Origin: Theocolax elegans
Taxonomy: Eukaryota > Arthropoda > Insecta > Hymenoptera > Cerocephalidae
Direction: 5' to 3'
Length of the DNA: 64,000 nt
Assembly (NCBI GenBank): GCA_026168455.1
Contig: CM047426.1
Coordinates: 69,107,475-69,171,474 of the forward strand
Shown here: positions 1 to 11,240 of the stretch, piece after piece
Layout: each line of letters begins with the position of its first letter
How positions within the stretch are numbered: position 1 is the stretch's first letter
Program-made: the position numbers and the translations under genes
Notes under the pieces: model-generated
Told to the model about the DNA's origin: nothing
What the model saw: only the letters and a program-made list of their open reading frames with translations
Database searches by the model: none

Positions 1-441
1 ACACAGAAAACACTTTGCATTCGGGCATTCCGCTGCTCGATGCCCTACCATCTGGCAGTTAAAGCAGGGACCATAAAATTCCCGACGACCTGGCGACTTC
101 GACTGGAATGTTGCATTGCTCGTTCCATTCGGCGGTGCAACCTTCTGCTGACGGGCGTACGGCTTACTCTCCCACTTGGCAGCAGAATTTGTCGATCTAG
201 CCGGCAAACCTCGATTTGCAACTGCGGCGTAAGTCGGCTTTTGAACTAATTGCGCTTCCGCAGCCACGCTCGACAAAACGTCCTTCTTCTGACGTTTCGA
301 CTTCTCCGCTACCTCCTTTGTTGCTGGTTGCTTCGCCTTTTTGCTTGCAGCAACCTTTCTATCAACTCGAACTTCGGCGGCTTCCTCCATGTCTACATCC
401 GACAGCGCAGCGACCTTTTGCTTGTAATAGTCTCTGGCCAT
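1..441 (-). CDS. Gypsy-A copy A: gag, 5' part, cut by window edge
   Basis: Start of the short nucleocapsid-type Gag of a Ty3/Gypsy retrotransposon, read on the minus strand from an ATG at 441. About 147 codons are present before the window ends, finishing within the first zinc-knuckle region. The sequence is the same as copy C (starting 15,496) and lacks the two small deletions seen in copy B. The N-terminal half is Lys/Ala/Glu-rich and basic, with no capsid-like helical region. Its 5' leader and LTR lie at higher coordinates, so the array continues leftwards beyond the window. Confidence 0.85.
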   Translation of the reverse strand, partial: MARDYYKQKVAALSDVDMEEAAEVRVDRKVAASKKAKQPATKEVAEKSKRQKKDVLSSVAAEAQLVQKPTYAAVANRGLPARSTNSAAKWESKPYARQQKVAPPNGTSNATFQSKSPGRREFYGPCFNCQMVGHRAAECPNAKCFLC

Positions 442-1212
442 TTTAAATTATTATTAATCCGACGGTTAAATAAATTTATAAAATTATAATAAACCGACCC
501 GGATCCTTCAAACGGGTTATTCGACACGGCAAAATTCACAAATTATTACTACCACCACCACAACAATTATTATCTACAAACCTCGTGCCGTGAGGTACTA
601 ATTATCAATAAGATAAATTAATTGAAAATAATTAAATTATCACCTCGTGCTTACACTCTCAAGCACAATATATCTATATACTATATAACTGGCGGTTTAC
701 AAACTGGCAACCTGTAACAGAATAAAAGTCTGGCGGTTTGGCAATTTGTTCAAATATCGGCAGTTAATATTGGCGGTTCCGGCGTAATTGCTCTACTACC
801 GGCGGTTAATACCGGCAATTCGTTGTATTTTGAAAACACCTGAAACAGAAATAAATTCACGAGTACCGGCGGTATATACCGGCGATAATAAATTGAGCAA
901 TCACTGAAACAGAAATACAATTCTGGCGGAAAAATACAAATATATATAACAAATATTTATATGAAATAGATATATGTACATACAATCAATATATAATTAT
1001 TAATAATATTCAATAATAATCAAATAAATTGTATATTTGGCACGAGGTTTACACAAACAGGAGGGCCCGCCCAATTGGCAATAGGTATAAACAAAAATTT
1101 ACCATAAATTACCACTGCTCAAAAAAATTTAACACTTAATTAATGGTGTTGATTTTACACAAAAATGCCGGACGGATACTCAAACACACTCTTTACTCTG
1201 CCGTCAATTACT
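442..1212 (-). other. Gypsy-A copy A 5' leader
   Basis: Untranslated leader between the primer-binding site and gag. No credible ORF. Between about 690 and 930 it holds eight or so spaced copies of a GGCGGT or CCGGCGG-type motif in otherwise AT-rich sequence. The same stretch recurs in copies B and C. Confidence 0.6.
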
Positions 1213-1230
1213 GCCCCACGTTGGGCGCCA
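1213..1230 (-). promoter_or_regulatory. Gypsy-A primer-binding site, copy A
   Basis: Minus strand reads TGGCGCCCAACGTGGGGC, an 18-nt match to the known primer site for the 3' end of tRNA-Lys1,2. It lies 3 nt from the LTR end, as expected for minus-strand DNA priming. Confidence 0.9.
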
Positions 1231-1233
1231 TTT

Positions 1234-3186
1234 TGCGACGCTACTTTTCGTCGGGAAGAATTTAATTAGATTAAATTATAACCCGGCGGAGGTTCCGTCG
1301 TAGCGACGTTGAAAATGGCTAGATATCGCCGATTTGTATTTAATTGGGCGCCTGGCGATATTTAAATAAAAATGAATAATTACTTTACAACACTACTCGG
1401 CAACCCGGCAAATCTCCACCTCGACTCCTCGTCACAGAGGGAATCCCGACGGCTGACCACCTCGGAACCGGTGGCTTTCAGAGTAAAGGAAATTAATAAA
1501 TACACTCACGAATTCAATCTTATAACCACAAATTAATTTATTGGAAAATTAAATAATATATTATAATTTCCGGCACCGACACAATATTAACGCGATCCAC
1601 GACCGACTCTCACACGTGCACACACTCACTCAACTTCCGTCCGTCCGGCAAATATATATAACAATATTATATTTGAAATAATTCGGCCGCCCGTCGGGCT
1701 AACCGTAAATTTACTCGCCTAATTAGCTTGTCGCAGCTCCAAAACAACTCCACTCACACCTCGACTACAAACTCTAACGCTACTCTACTCGACTACGAAA
1801 AATGGCTACTTCGCCTCTAACTACAAAATTACAACTCTGCGAAAATTGACTGCCTCGTCGGACGATCGGGTAGCGAATCCTCGAGACCGGCTTCTTCATC
1901 CGGCTCGCGGCGTGGCTTGATCCCCAAAATTAAGGATTTTCCTCCTCACCCTATCGCTATCCTTCTCTAACTTACTTTACTCCTTATCTACCGGCGTTGA
2001 TTAGGGTGGTTGATTGCGTGATCGATACGCGTAGTCAGCCTTGATCTTATTTCCGTCAAGGCCGATTACCCAATAATAGTGGTTTACGTCACCACCAACC
2101 TGTTCATTATTGGGTCGACCACGCAACCAATCATCCCCGACACTCGGAAGGCGCGCATTACAAATAATGAATTACCATATCGGTAACCCAGTCGGTGCTG
2201 CCGCCCCGTGCCTACCGGCTATGTAATTAATACTAACTACTCCCGACACACTCACACAACAATTAATATTTAATTTCCGCACTATTTACAACTATATACA
2301 TACTTTAAAATTATTAAAAATCGCCCCAAACTCTACCGACGGATTTCCATATTTTTCTTCCTTTAATCAACAACGCTATCTAGCTAAATTAATTAATATA
2401 GTATTATATACGTGCGCGCGCTATATACAATAGTATATACGCATACATAGGTGTGCGCGCACCGTATATATCTATATATATCCATTCTAATATGCCGCGG
2501 TATACCGTATAAATTAGGTATACCGCGACTCCTACTCTACTCGCGCTCCCCTCGCTCCGCGCGCTCCCACCCATAGTCCCACTACGGTCGCTCACTCGAG
2601 CATCTTCGCGCGCGCAACACTCTCGCTGCTCGAGTGATCCCCCCTTCCCGCGCACCACGCCTAGTGCCGCACGAGCGTCGCCGTCGGTGCCGCGTTCCCC
2701 GGTATACGGGTGTAAGGTGGGGGAGCACCCTGGCTCTCCCGACTACTAGCACGCAGTTCGGGCGTGCGCGCACCCATGCGCCATCTCAGCCGTCGTCGTC
2801 TGCTGAGCACGTGTGACGGTTGAGGTTAGGACGCCGCCTAACCTCCCGTCTTGTTGTCATCAGCAGCGGATACGCCAGGTATCGTGAGACGACCTGGGCT
2901 CGGTCCTTGGCTCACGATACCTCTCGGCCGTGGTCTGGGTCGTAGTCCGCGTACTACCGTCGGGTATCGGTCGCGTCGTTCGTCGGCTCTGACTCTACAA
3001 CATACCCATACCGTGGGTATCAATGTTTATTTTTAAAGTGCATCGGTGCACTTCGGTCCGCCTGCGAGGGATTCGCTACCTGCGACGCGATCGCGAGCTA
3101 ATATAAGTTAACTGTATGCATGCACATGACTTGTAAATACAAGCCAGGTGCATATACTTGTACGTTGTATGTTTTACAACGTCACA
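1234..3186 (-). repeat. Gypsy-A LTR 1 (1,953 bp)
   Basis: Long terminal repeat on the minus strand. It begins TGTGACG (at 3186) and ends CGTCGCA (at 1234), giving imperfect TG...CA inverted termini. It is 3' LTR of copy B and 5' LTR of copy A. It is almost identical to LTR 3, the obvious difference being one base in a C-run near 2645. A GC-rich segment at about 2540-3110 contains several overlapping short ORFs on both strands; I treat these as non-coding. Confidence 0.93.
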
Positions 3187-3189
3187 AAC

Positions 3190-3200
3190 AGCCCCCTCCT
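3190..3200 (-). promoter_or_regulatory. Gypsy-A polypurine tract, copy B
   Basis: Minus strand AGGAGGGGGCT just before the TGTGACG LTR start, the expected plus-strand primer. Gypsy-B has a closely similar tract (TTAGGAGGGGGG). Confidence 0.8.
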
Positions 3201-3702
3201 AAACCGAAACACCCCCGGTGTCCTTCGGTTTACTACAACTTCTTAATCTAACTACTTTTACTCATTACACAAAAGTTATTCACCCTCAATTATATATTAT
3301 ATAATTTAAAATAACTCATACAACTACTACTACTCTCCTAACAACGATTCGTTCGCGATACTACTTCTTCCCTCGCACGGGCGTCGGACCGAATTGCACA
3401 TTTTAATTTTTATTTATTTATCAATAACCACCACCATTAAATAATAAAAATAAATAATAAAAATAGAAAATAGAATAATTAATAAAAAAATTATATTATT
3501 ATACCTATTCCCTCTCTCTTCCGGCGCATTCTCCTCTACTACCGACGGTTTTCTTCTTATATACTACATCTTAACCCTATTATGTACATCTTTCTTCTTC
3601 CTCACAACTACCGGCGGTGTCTTCTTCTTCTTTCTCTTCTTCTACTCTTCTTAGGGCTCCCTGACGGGTACTCTTGCCGTAGGGCCTACCCTAACCTCTC
3701 CT
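3201..3702 (-). other. Gypsy-A copy B 3' untranslated region
   Basis: Between the integrase stop and the purine tract. Pyrimidine-rich on the plus strand, with several CCGGCGG or CCGACGG motifs; no coding signal. Copy C has the same stretch at 10,722-11,240. Confidence 0.5.
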
Positions 3703-6700
3703 CTACCACCGGCGGGGATTATTCTCCTGTCTTCCTTGTGACACACATCTGCGGGGTTGAATAAAACGTTTTAATTCGGTGACATGCGATTTCGCAATTT
3801 TCCGACTGTTTCCTTCACCACTACCCAACACATACACTGTAGGGGACAGCACTTTTACGATATCGAACGGTCCTTCATATTTCGGCGCAAGTTTGGCGGA
3901 ATATTTATTCGCGGCGTTAGATAACGTATGTACTCGTCTAAGTACTAAATCTCCTACGGAAAAACTAACATCTTTACGTCCCTTATTATACTGTTTCTCC
4001 TGCTTGGCACGTGCTTGATCTATGTGTCGAGCTACCAAATCTCGCAGGGCATCTAGACGTTTCATCCTCTCTTCCCATACCTCCGGCGGAATTTTAACAA
4101 CTGGTCTATGACCTTCTACTTCTCTCCTCAAGCTTTTCACTGGCTTAGGGTGTCTGCCGAAATTTAAGAAGGCAGGTGACACCTTAGTGGAGGATTGTAC
4201 GGCGGTGTTCACGGCATGGCGAAATTCGTGCACGTGCACGTCCCAATTCCGATGGTCTCCACCGACAAATGCTGCTATCATCGCCTTCAGCGTTCTATTA
4301 CTTCTCTCGACCGGATTAGCCTGGGGAAAGTACGGAGGCGTCGTGACGTGCTTAACCCGTACTCCGCCAAGGTAGCTTTCAACAACTTGTTGTCGAATTC
4401 TCGACCATTGTCTGAGAGAAAGTAATCTGGCGTCTCCCAACGGAATAACACCAATTCCTCGAACGCCCTCGCAACCGACTTTCCGTCTGCTGACCTCAGA
4501 GGTTTCACCTCAATCCACCTGGTGAAGAGATCCTGGAATACCACCAAGTATCGACACTGGCTCTTACTTGGTGGAAATTCCATGAGATCAGCGGCCACTA
4601 CTGCCCATGGTCTCTCTACGATCCGGCTTCCCATTAATCCGACGGGTCCTGTCTGCGATACCTTGTATTGCTGGCAGGTCTGGCAACTACGTACGAAGTC
4701 ATGGGTGTCGTACCACATGCCCTTCCATAATAGTCTCTGGCCAGTTTGTCGTACGTCTTCTCGATCCCTAAGTGCCCAGCAGACGTGACACAGTGCGACT
4801 CTTGTAACACTTGTTGACGATGATCTGCTGGCACAACTAGCCTCCAACCTTCTTCCGGCGTAGTTATTGGATCGAGTAATGGGTCGTATCTATGGCGATA
4901 CAATAAACCGTTCTCTACCTTCCAACCGTTGAACTTAGCTGGACGTTCTGGCACTTCTTTCAGCATCTTAAGATACCATTGGTCCGCTATCTCTTCAAAC
5001 GCGGCTACATCTTCCTCTTCCGACGGAAACATCCTGGACAAGGCGTCTGGGACGTGGTTCATAGCTCCCTTCCTATGTACCACCTTAAAGTCTCATTGCT
5101 GCATCTCCAAGGCCCATCTGGCAAGGCGGCCAGTTGGGTCCTTGAGATTCTGCAGCCATCGAAGGGCACTATGGTCGGTAATGACCGTGAAGGTGTAACC
5201 TTCGATGTACGGACGCAACTTTTTAATCGCCCACAACATGGCGAGACACTCCTTCTCCGACGTCGTATAGTTCTTCTCAGCCGGCGTCAACACTCGGCTG
5301 ATATATACGATCGGATGTTCTCCATCATCCTTCTCCTGCGTGAGGACGGCTCCCAAGGCGAAATTACTGGCGTCGCACTGGATCGTAAATGCTTTACTAA
5401 AGTCCGGCCTCGCGAGTACTGGCGCTGGGTTAGAGCTTTCTTCAGAGCGTCGAAAGCCTCCTGTTGCTCATCTCCCCACGTCCACTCTTGGCTTTTACGG
5501 AGAAGTTTTACCAACGGTACTTTCAGCTCAGAGTCCTTTTCAATGAACCTGGCGTACCACCCGACCATTCCCAGGAACCGGCGCAATTCTCTAACATTGC
5601 GGGGCTCTGGGTATTCTACTACCGGCGAAACTTTCTCTGGATCAGGGCGCAATCCTTGGCTATCCAGGATAAAGCCTAAATACGTAACACTGGAACAGCA
5701 AAACTCGCACTTATCCCGGTTTACCATCAATCCAGCATCCACGAGCTTCCTCAATACTAACTCCAGCCACTTCAGATGCTCGTCAAAATCTTCTGTTACT
5801 ATGATTATATCATCTAGGTAACAGAAGATATACGGCTCGTACTCTGGCCCGAATAACGCATCCACTAGACGCTGGAACGTTTTCGGTGCATTTGTAAGGC
5901 CGAACGGCATTCTTTTAAACTGGTATTGCCCTGATCCTGGCACGGCAAAGGCGGTATACTTCCGGCTGGTTGCTTCCATCATTATCTGAAAATACGCCTG
6001 CTTCAGGTCGATTTTCGTAATGCACTTTGCCCTTCTCATCTTATCAAGGATGGAATCCATTGTAGCCATTGGATATCCGTCCTTTCTCGTAACCTTATTG
6101 AGATCACGGTAGTCGATGCAAAACCGTATCGATCCATCAGGTTTCTTAACCATCACCGGCGCACTGCTCCAATCACTGGCAGACCTCTCAATAATATCAT
6201 TCCGCAGCATCTTATTTACTTCGTCTCGCGCAATCTCCAACATCCTCGGCGACAACCGGCGAACCTTATGCATTATAGGTGATGCATCTCCGACATCAAT
6301 GTGATGTTCGGTTAGGTCAGTTGCGCCGAAAGTATCCGACGGTTCCGGCAATATGCCTTCTACGAGACACCTAACACGCTCTCGTTGGTCATCCCGTAAC
6401 TCTTGGATGCCAGCGCATTCAGCATATATCGTCGCTTCTCCATCTTCTGCTGTGGCGGCGAAGGTTCTCCATTTACCTTCTCGGCTCGCCACTCTCCCCG
6501 GCCTAGGCGGGTATCTACGTCGAAAATCCGGCAGAAATCCATGCCTAATATGACATCATAGTCTAGGACATTCATGGCTTTGAGCGGAATTATTTCGGCG
6601 TATCCGTCTATTTCCAAACTAATATTTAGGATTCCTATTACTCGGCGAACATCTCCCGTGACGCTTTTAATTGCTGTCTCACATGGTTCCAACCGGCTTC

Positions 6701-7375
6701 TGAATCTCTCCGTTACTTTAGGTCCAGCGAGCGAAATCATGGCTCCTGGATCAAACAGCGCATTATAACTCTCTCCTCCGAGATTCAGTTCTAGGAAATT
6801 CCTATTATCGGCCGACGTAGCTGCTATATTCTCGTCATCTCGACGGACTTCTTGCTTCTCCTCACCATTTGACGGCGGAATACATAATTCCGTCCGCGTT
6901 CTCTTGGGAATCGCTCCCGTACTTCTTGGATTCGGCGTCGGAATACAATCTACCTCCTTCTCTACCGGCAAGTCAAGCGGCGATGGGGCTGAGAGCATCT
7001 CTACGGCGCGTTGCACTATGTGTAGCCTCGAGAATTCTCTTTCTTCTTCGAGATCCTCATTGGGCTGTACTGGCGTGGCGACTTCACTCTCCTTTTGCCT
7101 CACCCTTTCACGAAACGTTTGTAGACTTTTCCGCGAATATTCCGCTTCACCTAACGAATAATCAACGGCTTCCGGCTGGAGAAAACATAAACCTCGTTTC
7201 TTCAACCGCTTCGTGTCTACCTCCGGCGTAACGTGATTCTCGACTTGTCTCTCTTCACCACCTACGGCATTCTCCTGCTTCTCCACCGGCGGATTATAGT
7301 CAACCTTCCCGGCGAGATTTAAGGAGTGCTGCTGGGGGATCAGCGGACTTACTGTCCCCCAGCCAACAAGTTTCC
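3703..7375 (-). pseudogene. pol: Gypsy-A copy B pol, frameshifted
   Basis: Protease, reverse transcriptase, RNase H and integrase of Ty3/Gypsy type, homologous along its full length to copy C. The reading frame is broken where copy B lacks single bases relative to copy C: near 6485 (PR/RT linker), 5430 (RNase H), 4728 (integrase zinc finger), 4365 (integrase core) and 3737 (C-terminus). It also shares with copy C the in-frame TGA between RNase H and integrase (about 5093) and the DPGA protease motif. RT still shows the YLDD catalytic motif and integrase the DNGREF and VERSN blocks. Every indel noted in the coding part is a loss in copy B, which could be real decay or consensus error in a long repeat. 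Confidence 0.9.
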
Positions 7376-7966
7376 CAACTTGACACGTATTTCGGCACAG
7401 TCAGGACAATTGCGGAAAACCGCTCCTGGTTTACCGCACATCTGACACGACTCTTGCGATCTGTGTGACGGTGACTGCGGTCTGAACACCTTCTCTGGGC
7501 ATTGCGCCGCTCGATGTCCCGTCTTGGCACACAGAAAACACTTTGCATTCGGGCATTCCGCTGCTCGATGCCCTACCATCTGGCAGTTAAAGCAGGGACC
7601 ATAAAATTCCCGACGACCTGGCGACTTCGACTGGAATGTTGCATTGCTCGTTCCATTCGGCGGTGCAACCTTCTGCTGACGGGCGTACGGCTTACTCTCC
7701 CACTTGGCAGCAGAATTGTCGATCTAGCCGGCAAACCTCGATTTGCAACTGCGGCGTAAGTCGGCTTTGACTAATTGCGCTTCCGCAGCCACGCTCGACA
7801 AAACGTCCTTCTTCTGACGTTTCGACTTCTCCGCTACCTCCTTTGTTGCTGGTTGCTTCGCCTTTTTGCTTGCAGCAACCTTTCTATCAACTCGAACTTC
7901 GGCGGCTTCCTCCATGTCTACATCCGACAGCGCAGCGACCTTTTGCTTGTAATAGTCTCTGGCCAT
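7349..7966 (-). pseudogene. gag: Gypsy-A copy B gag, frameshifted
   Basis: Same 206-codon Gag as copy C. It has a 1-nt loss near 7717 and a 2-nt loss near 7767, which break the frame between the basic N-terminal part and the zinc knuckles. The three Cys-rich knuckles and the GGGAAAC shift site (7370-7376) remain. The start at 7966 matches copy C. Confidence 0.88.
7370..7376 (-). promoter_or_regulatory. -1 frameshift heptamer GGGAAAC, copy B
   Basis: Same position as in copy C, directly after the third zinc knuckle, in register G GGA AAC with the gag frame. Confidence 0.75.
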
Positions 7967-8737
7967 TTTAAATTATTATTAATCCGACGGTTAAATAAAT
8001 TTATAAAATTATAATAAACCGACCCGGATCCTTCAAACGGGTTATTCGACACGGCAAAATTCACAAATTATTACTACCACCACCACAACAATTATTATCT
8101 ACAAACCTCGTGCCGTGAGGTACTAATTATCAATAAGATAAATTAATTGAAAATAATTAAATTATCACCTCGTGCTTACACTCTCAAGCACAATATATCT
8201 ATATACTATATAACTGGCGGTTTACAAACTGGCAACCTGTAACAGAATAAAAGTCTGGCGGTTTGGCAATTTGTTCAAATATCGGCAGTTAATATTGGCG
8301 GTTCCGGCGTAATTGCTCTACTACCGGCGGTTAATACCGGCAATTCGTTGTATTTTGAAAACACCTGAAACAGAAATAAATTCACGAGTACCGGCGGTAT
8401 ATACCGGCGATAATAAATTGAGCAATCACTGAAACAGAAATACAATTCTGGCGGAAAAATACAAATATATATAACAAATATTTATATGAAATAGATATAT
8501 GTACATACAATCAATATATAATTATTAATAATATTCAATAATAATCAAATAAATTGTATATTTGGCACGAGGTTTACACAAACAGGAGGGCCCGCCCAAT
8601 TGGCAATAGGTATAAACAAAAATTTACCATAAATTACCACTGCTCAAAAAAATTTAACACTTAATTAATGGTGTTGATTTTACACAAAAATGCCGGACGG
8701 ATACTCAAACACACTCTTTACTCTGCCGTCAATTACT
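7967..8737 (-). other. Gypsy-A copy B 5' leader
   Basis: Repeat of the copy A leader, including the GGCGGT motif cluster at about 8215-8455. No gene seen. Confidence 0.6.
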
Positions 8738-8755
8738 GCCCCACGTTGGGCGCCA
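8738..8755 (-). promoter_or_regulatory. Gypsy-A primer-binding site, copy B
   Basis: Same 18-nt tRNA-Lys1,2-type site as in copies A and C, 3 nt from the LTR. Confidence 0.9.
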
Positions 8756-8758
8756 TTT

Positions 8759-10707
8759 TGCGACGGCTACTTTTCGTCGGGAAGAATTTAATTAGATTAA
8801 ATTATAACCCGGCGGAGGTTCCGCCGTAGCGACGTTGAAAATGGCTAGATATCGCCGATTTGTATTTAATTGGGTGCCTGGCGATATTTAAATAAAAATG
8901 AATAATTACTTTAACAACACTACTCGGCAACCCGGCAAATCTCCACCTCGACTCCTCGTCACAGAGGGAATCCCGAAGGCTGACCACCTCGGAACCGGTG
9001 GCTTTCAGAGTAAAGGAAATTAATAAATACACTCACGAATTCAATCTTATAACCACAAATTAATTTATTGGAAAATTAAATAATATATTATAATTTCCGG
9101 CACCGACACAATATTAACGCGATCCACGACCGACTCTCACACGTGCACACACTCACTCAACTTCCGTCCGTCCGGCAAATATATATAACAATATTATATT
9201 TGAAATAATTCGGCCGCCCGTCGGGCTAACCGTAAATTTACTCGCCTAATTAGCTTGTCGCAGCTCCAAAACAACTCCACTCACACCTCGACTACAAACT
9301 CTAACGCTACTCTACTCGACTACGAAAAATGGCTACTTCGCCTCTAACTACAAAATTACAACTCTGCGAAAATCGACTGCCTCGTCGGACGATCGGGTAG
9401 CGAATCACGTCTGTCTCCTCGGACGATCAGGTAGCGAATCCTCGAGACCGGCTTCTTCATCCGGCTCGCGGCGTGGCTTTATCCCCAAAATTAAGGATTT
9501 TCCTCCCCACCCTATCGCTATCCTTCTCTAACTTACTCTACTCCTTATATACCGGCGTTGATTAGGGTGGTTGATTGCGTGATCGATACGCGTAGTCAGC
9601 CTTGATCTTATTTCCGTCAAGGCCGATTACCCAATAATAGTGGTTTACGTCACCACCAACCTGTTCATTATTGGGTCGACCACGCAACCAATCATCCCCG
9701 ACACTCGGAAGGCGCGCATTACAAATAATGAATTACCGGGTATGTAATTAATACTAACTACTCCCGACACACTCACACAACAATTAATATTTAATTTCCG
9801 CACTATTTACAACTATATACATACTTTAAAATTATTAAAAATCGCCCCAAACTCTACCGACGGATTTCCATATTTTTCTTCCTTTAATCAACAACGCTAT
9901 CTAGCTAAATTAATTAATATAGTATTATATACGTGCGCGCGCTATATACAATAGTATATACGCATACATAGGTGTGCGCGCACCGTATATATCTATATAT
10001 ATCCATTCTAATATGCCGCGGTATACCGTATAAATTAGGTATACCGCGACTCCTACTCTACTCGCGCTCCCCTCGCTCCGCGCGCTCCCACCCATAGTCC
10101 CACTACGGTCGCTCACTCGAGCATCTTCGCGCGCGCAACACTCTCGCTGCTCGAGTGATCCCCCCTTCCCGCGCACCACGCCTAGTGCCGCACGAGCGTC
10201 GCCGTCGGTGCCGCGTTCCCCGGTATACGGGTGTAAGGTGGGGGAGCACCCTGGCTCTCCCGACTACTAGCACGCAGTTCGGGCGTGCGCGCACCCATGC
10301 GCCATCTCAGCCGTCGTCGTCTGCTGAGCACGTGTGACGGTTGAGGTTAGGACGCCGCCTAACCTCCCGTCTTGTTGTCATCAGCAGCGGATACGCCAGG
10401 TATCGTGAGACGACCTGGGCTCGGTCCTTGGCTCACGATACCTCTCGGCCGTGGTCTGGGTCGTAGTCCGCGTACTACCGTCGGGTATCGGTCGCGTCGT
10501 TCGTCGGCTCTGACTCTACAACATACCCATACCGTGGGTATCAATGTTTATTTTTAAAGTGCATCGGTGCACTTCGGTCCACCTGCGAGGGATTCGCTAC
10601 CTGCGACGCGATCGCGAGCTAATATAAGTTAACTGTATGCATGCACATGACTTGTAAATACAAGCCAGGTGCATATACTTGTACGTTGTATGTTTTACAA
10701 CGTCACA
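8759..10707 (-). repeat. Gypsy-A LTR 2 (1,949 bp), shared by copies B and C
   Basis: 3' LTR of copy C and 5' LTR of copy B. It differs from LTRs 1 and 3 by about ten substitutions, a roughly 35-bp duplication around 9406-9440 containing a second TCGGACGATC...GTAGCGAATC block, and a loss of about 43 bp near 9737. LTRs 1 and 3 share neither change. Confidence 0.93.
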
Positions 10708-10710
10708 AAC

Positions 10711-10721
10711 AGCCCCCTCCT
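10711..10721 (-). promoter_or_regulatory. Gypsy-A polypurine tract, copy C
   Basis: Minus strand AGGAGGGGGCT immediately before the LTR 2 start. Confidence 0.8.
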
Positions 10722-11240
10722 AAACCGAAACACCCCCGGTGTCCTTCGGTTACTACAACTTCTTAATCTAACTACTTTTACTCATTACACAAAAGTTATT
10801 CACCCTCAATTATATATTATATAATTTAAAATAACTCATACAACTACTACTACTCTCCTAACAACGATTCGTTCGCGATACTACTTCTTCCCTCGCACGG
10901 GCGTCGGACCGAATTGCACATTTTAAATTTTTATTTATTTATCAATAACCACCACCATTAAATAATAAAAATAAATAATAAAATAGAAAATAGAATAATT
11001 AATAAGAAAAAATTATATTATTATACCTATTCCCTCTCTCTTCCGGCGCATTCTCCTCTACTACCGACGGTTTTCTTCTTATATACTACATCTTAACCCT
11101 ATTATGTACATCTTTCTTCTTCCTCACAACTACCGGCGGTGTCTTCTTCTTCTTTCTCTTCTTCTACTCTTCTTAGGGCTCCCTGACGGGTACTCTTGCC
11201 GTAGGGCCTACCCTAACCTCTCCTCTACCACCGGCGGGGA
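10722..11240 (-). other. Gypsy-A copy C 3' untranslated region
   Basis: Non-coding stretch between the integrase stop and the purine tract, equivalent to 3,201-3,702. Confidence 0.5.

Noticed and set aside
2404..3036. Several 60-122-codon ORFs on both strands in the GC-rich part of the Gypsy-A LTRs
   Set aside because: They overlap each other on opposite strands, are Arg/Ser/Gly-rich as expected from GC-rich non-coding DNA, and differ in length between LTR copies (for example one 122-codon frame only in LTR 3).
4979..5821. Plus-strand ORFs up to 280 codons across Gypsy-A pol
   Set aside because: They are antisense shadows of RT and RNase H, with no recognisable motif.
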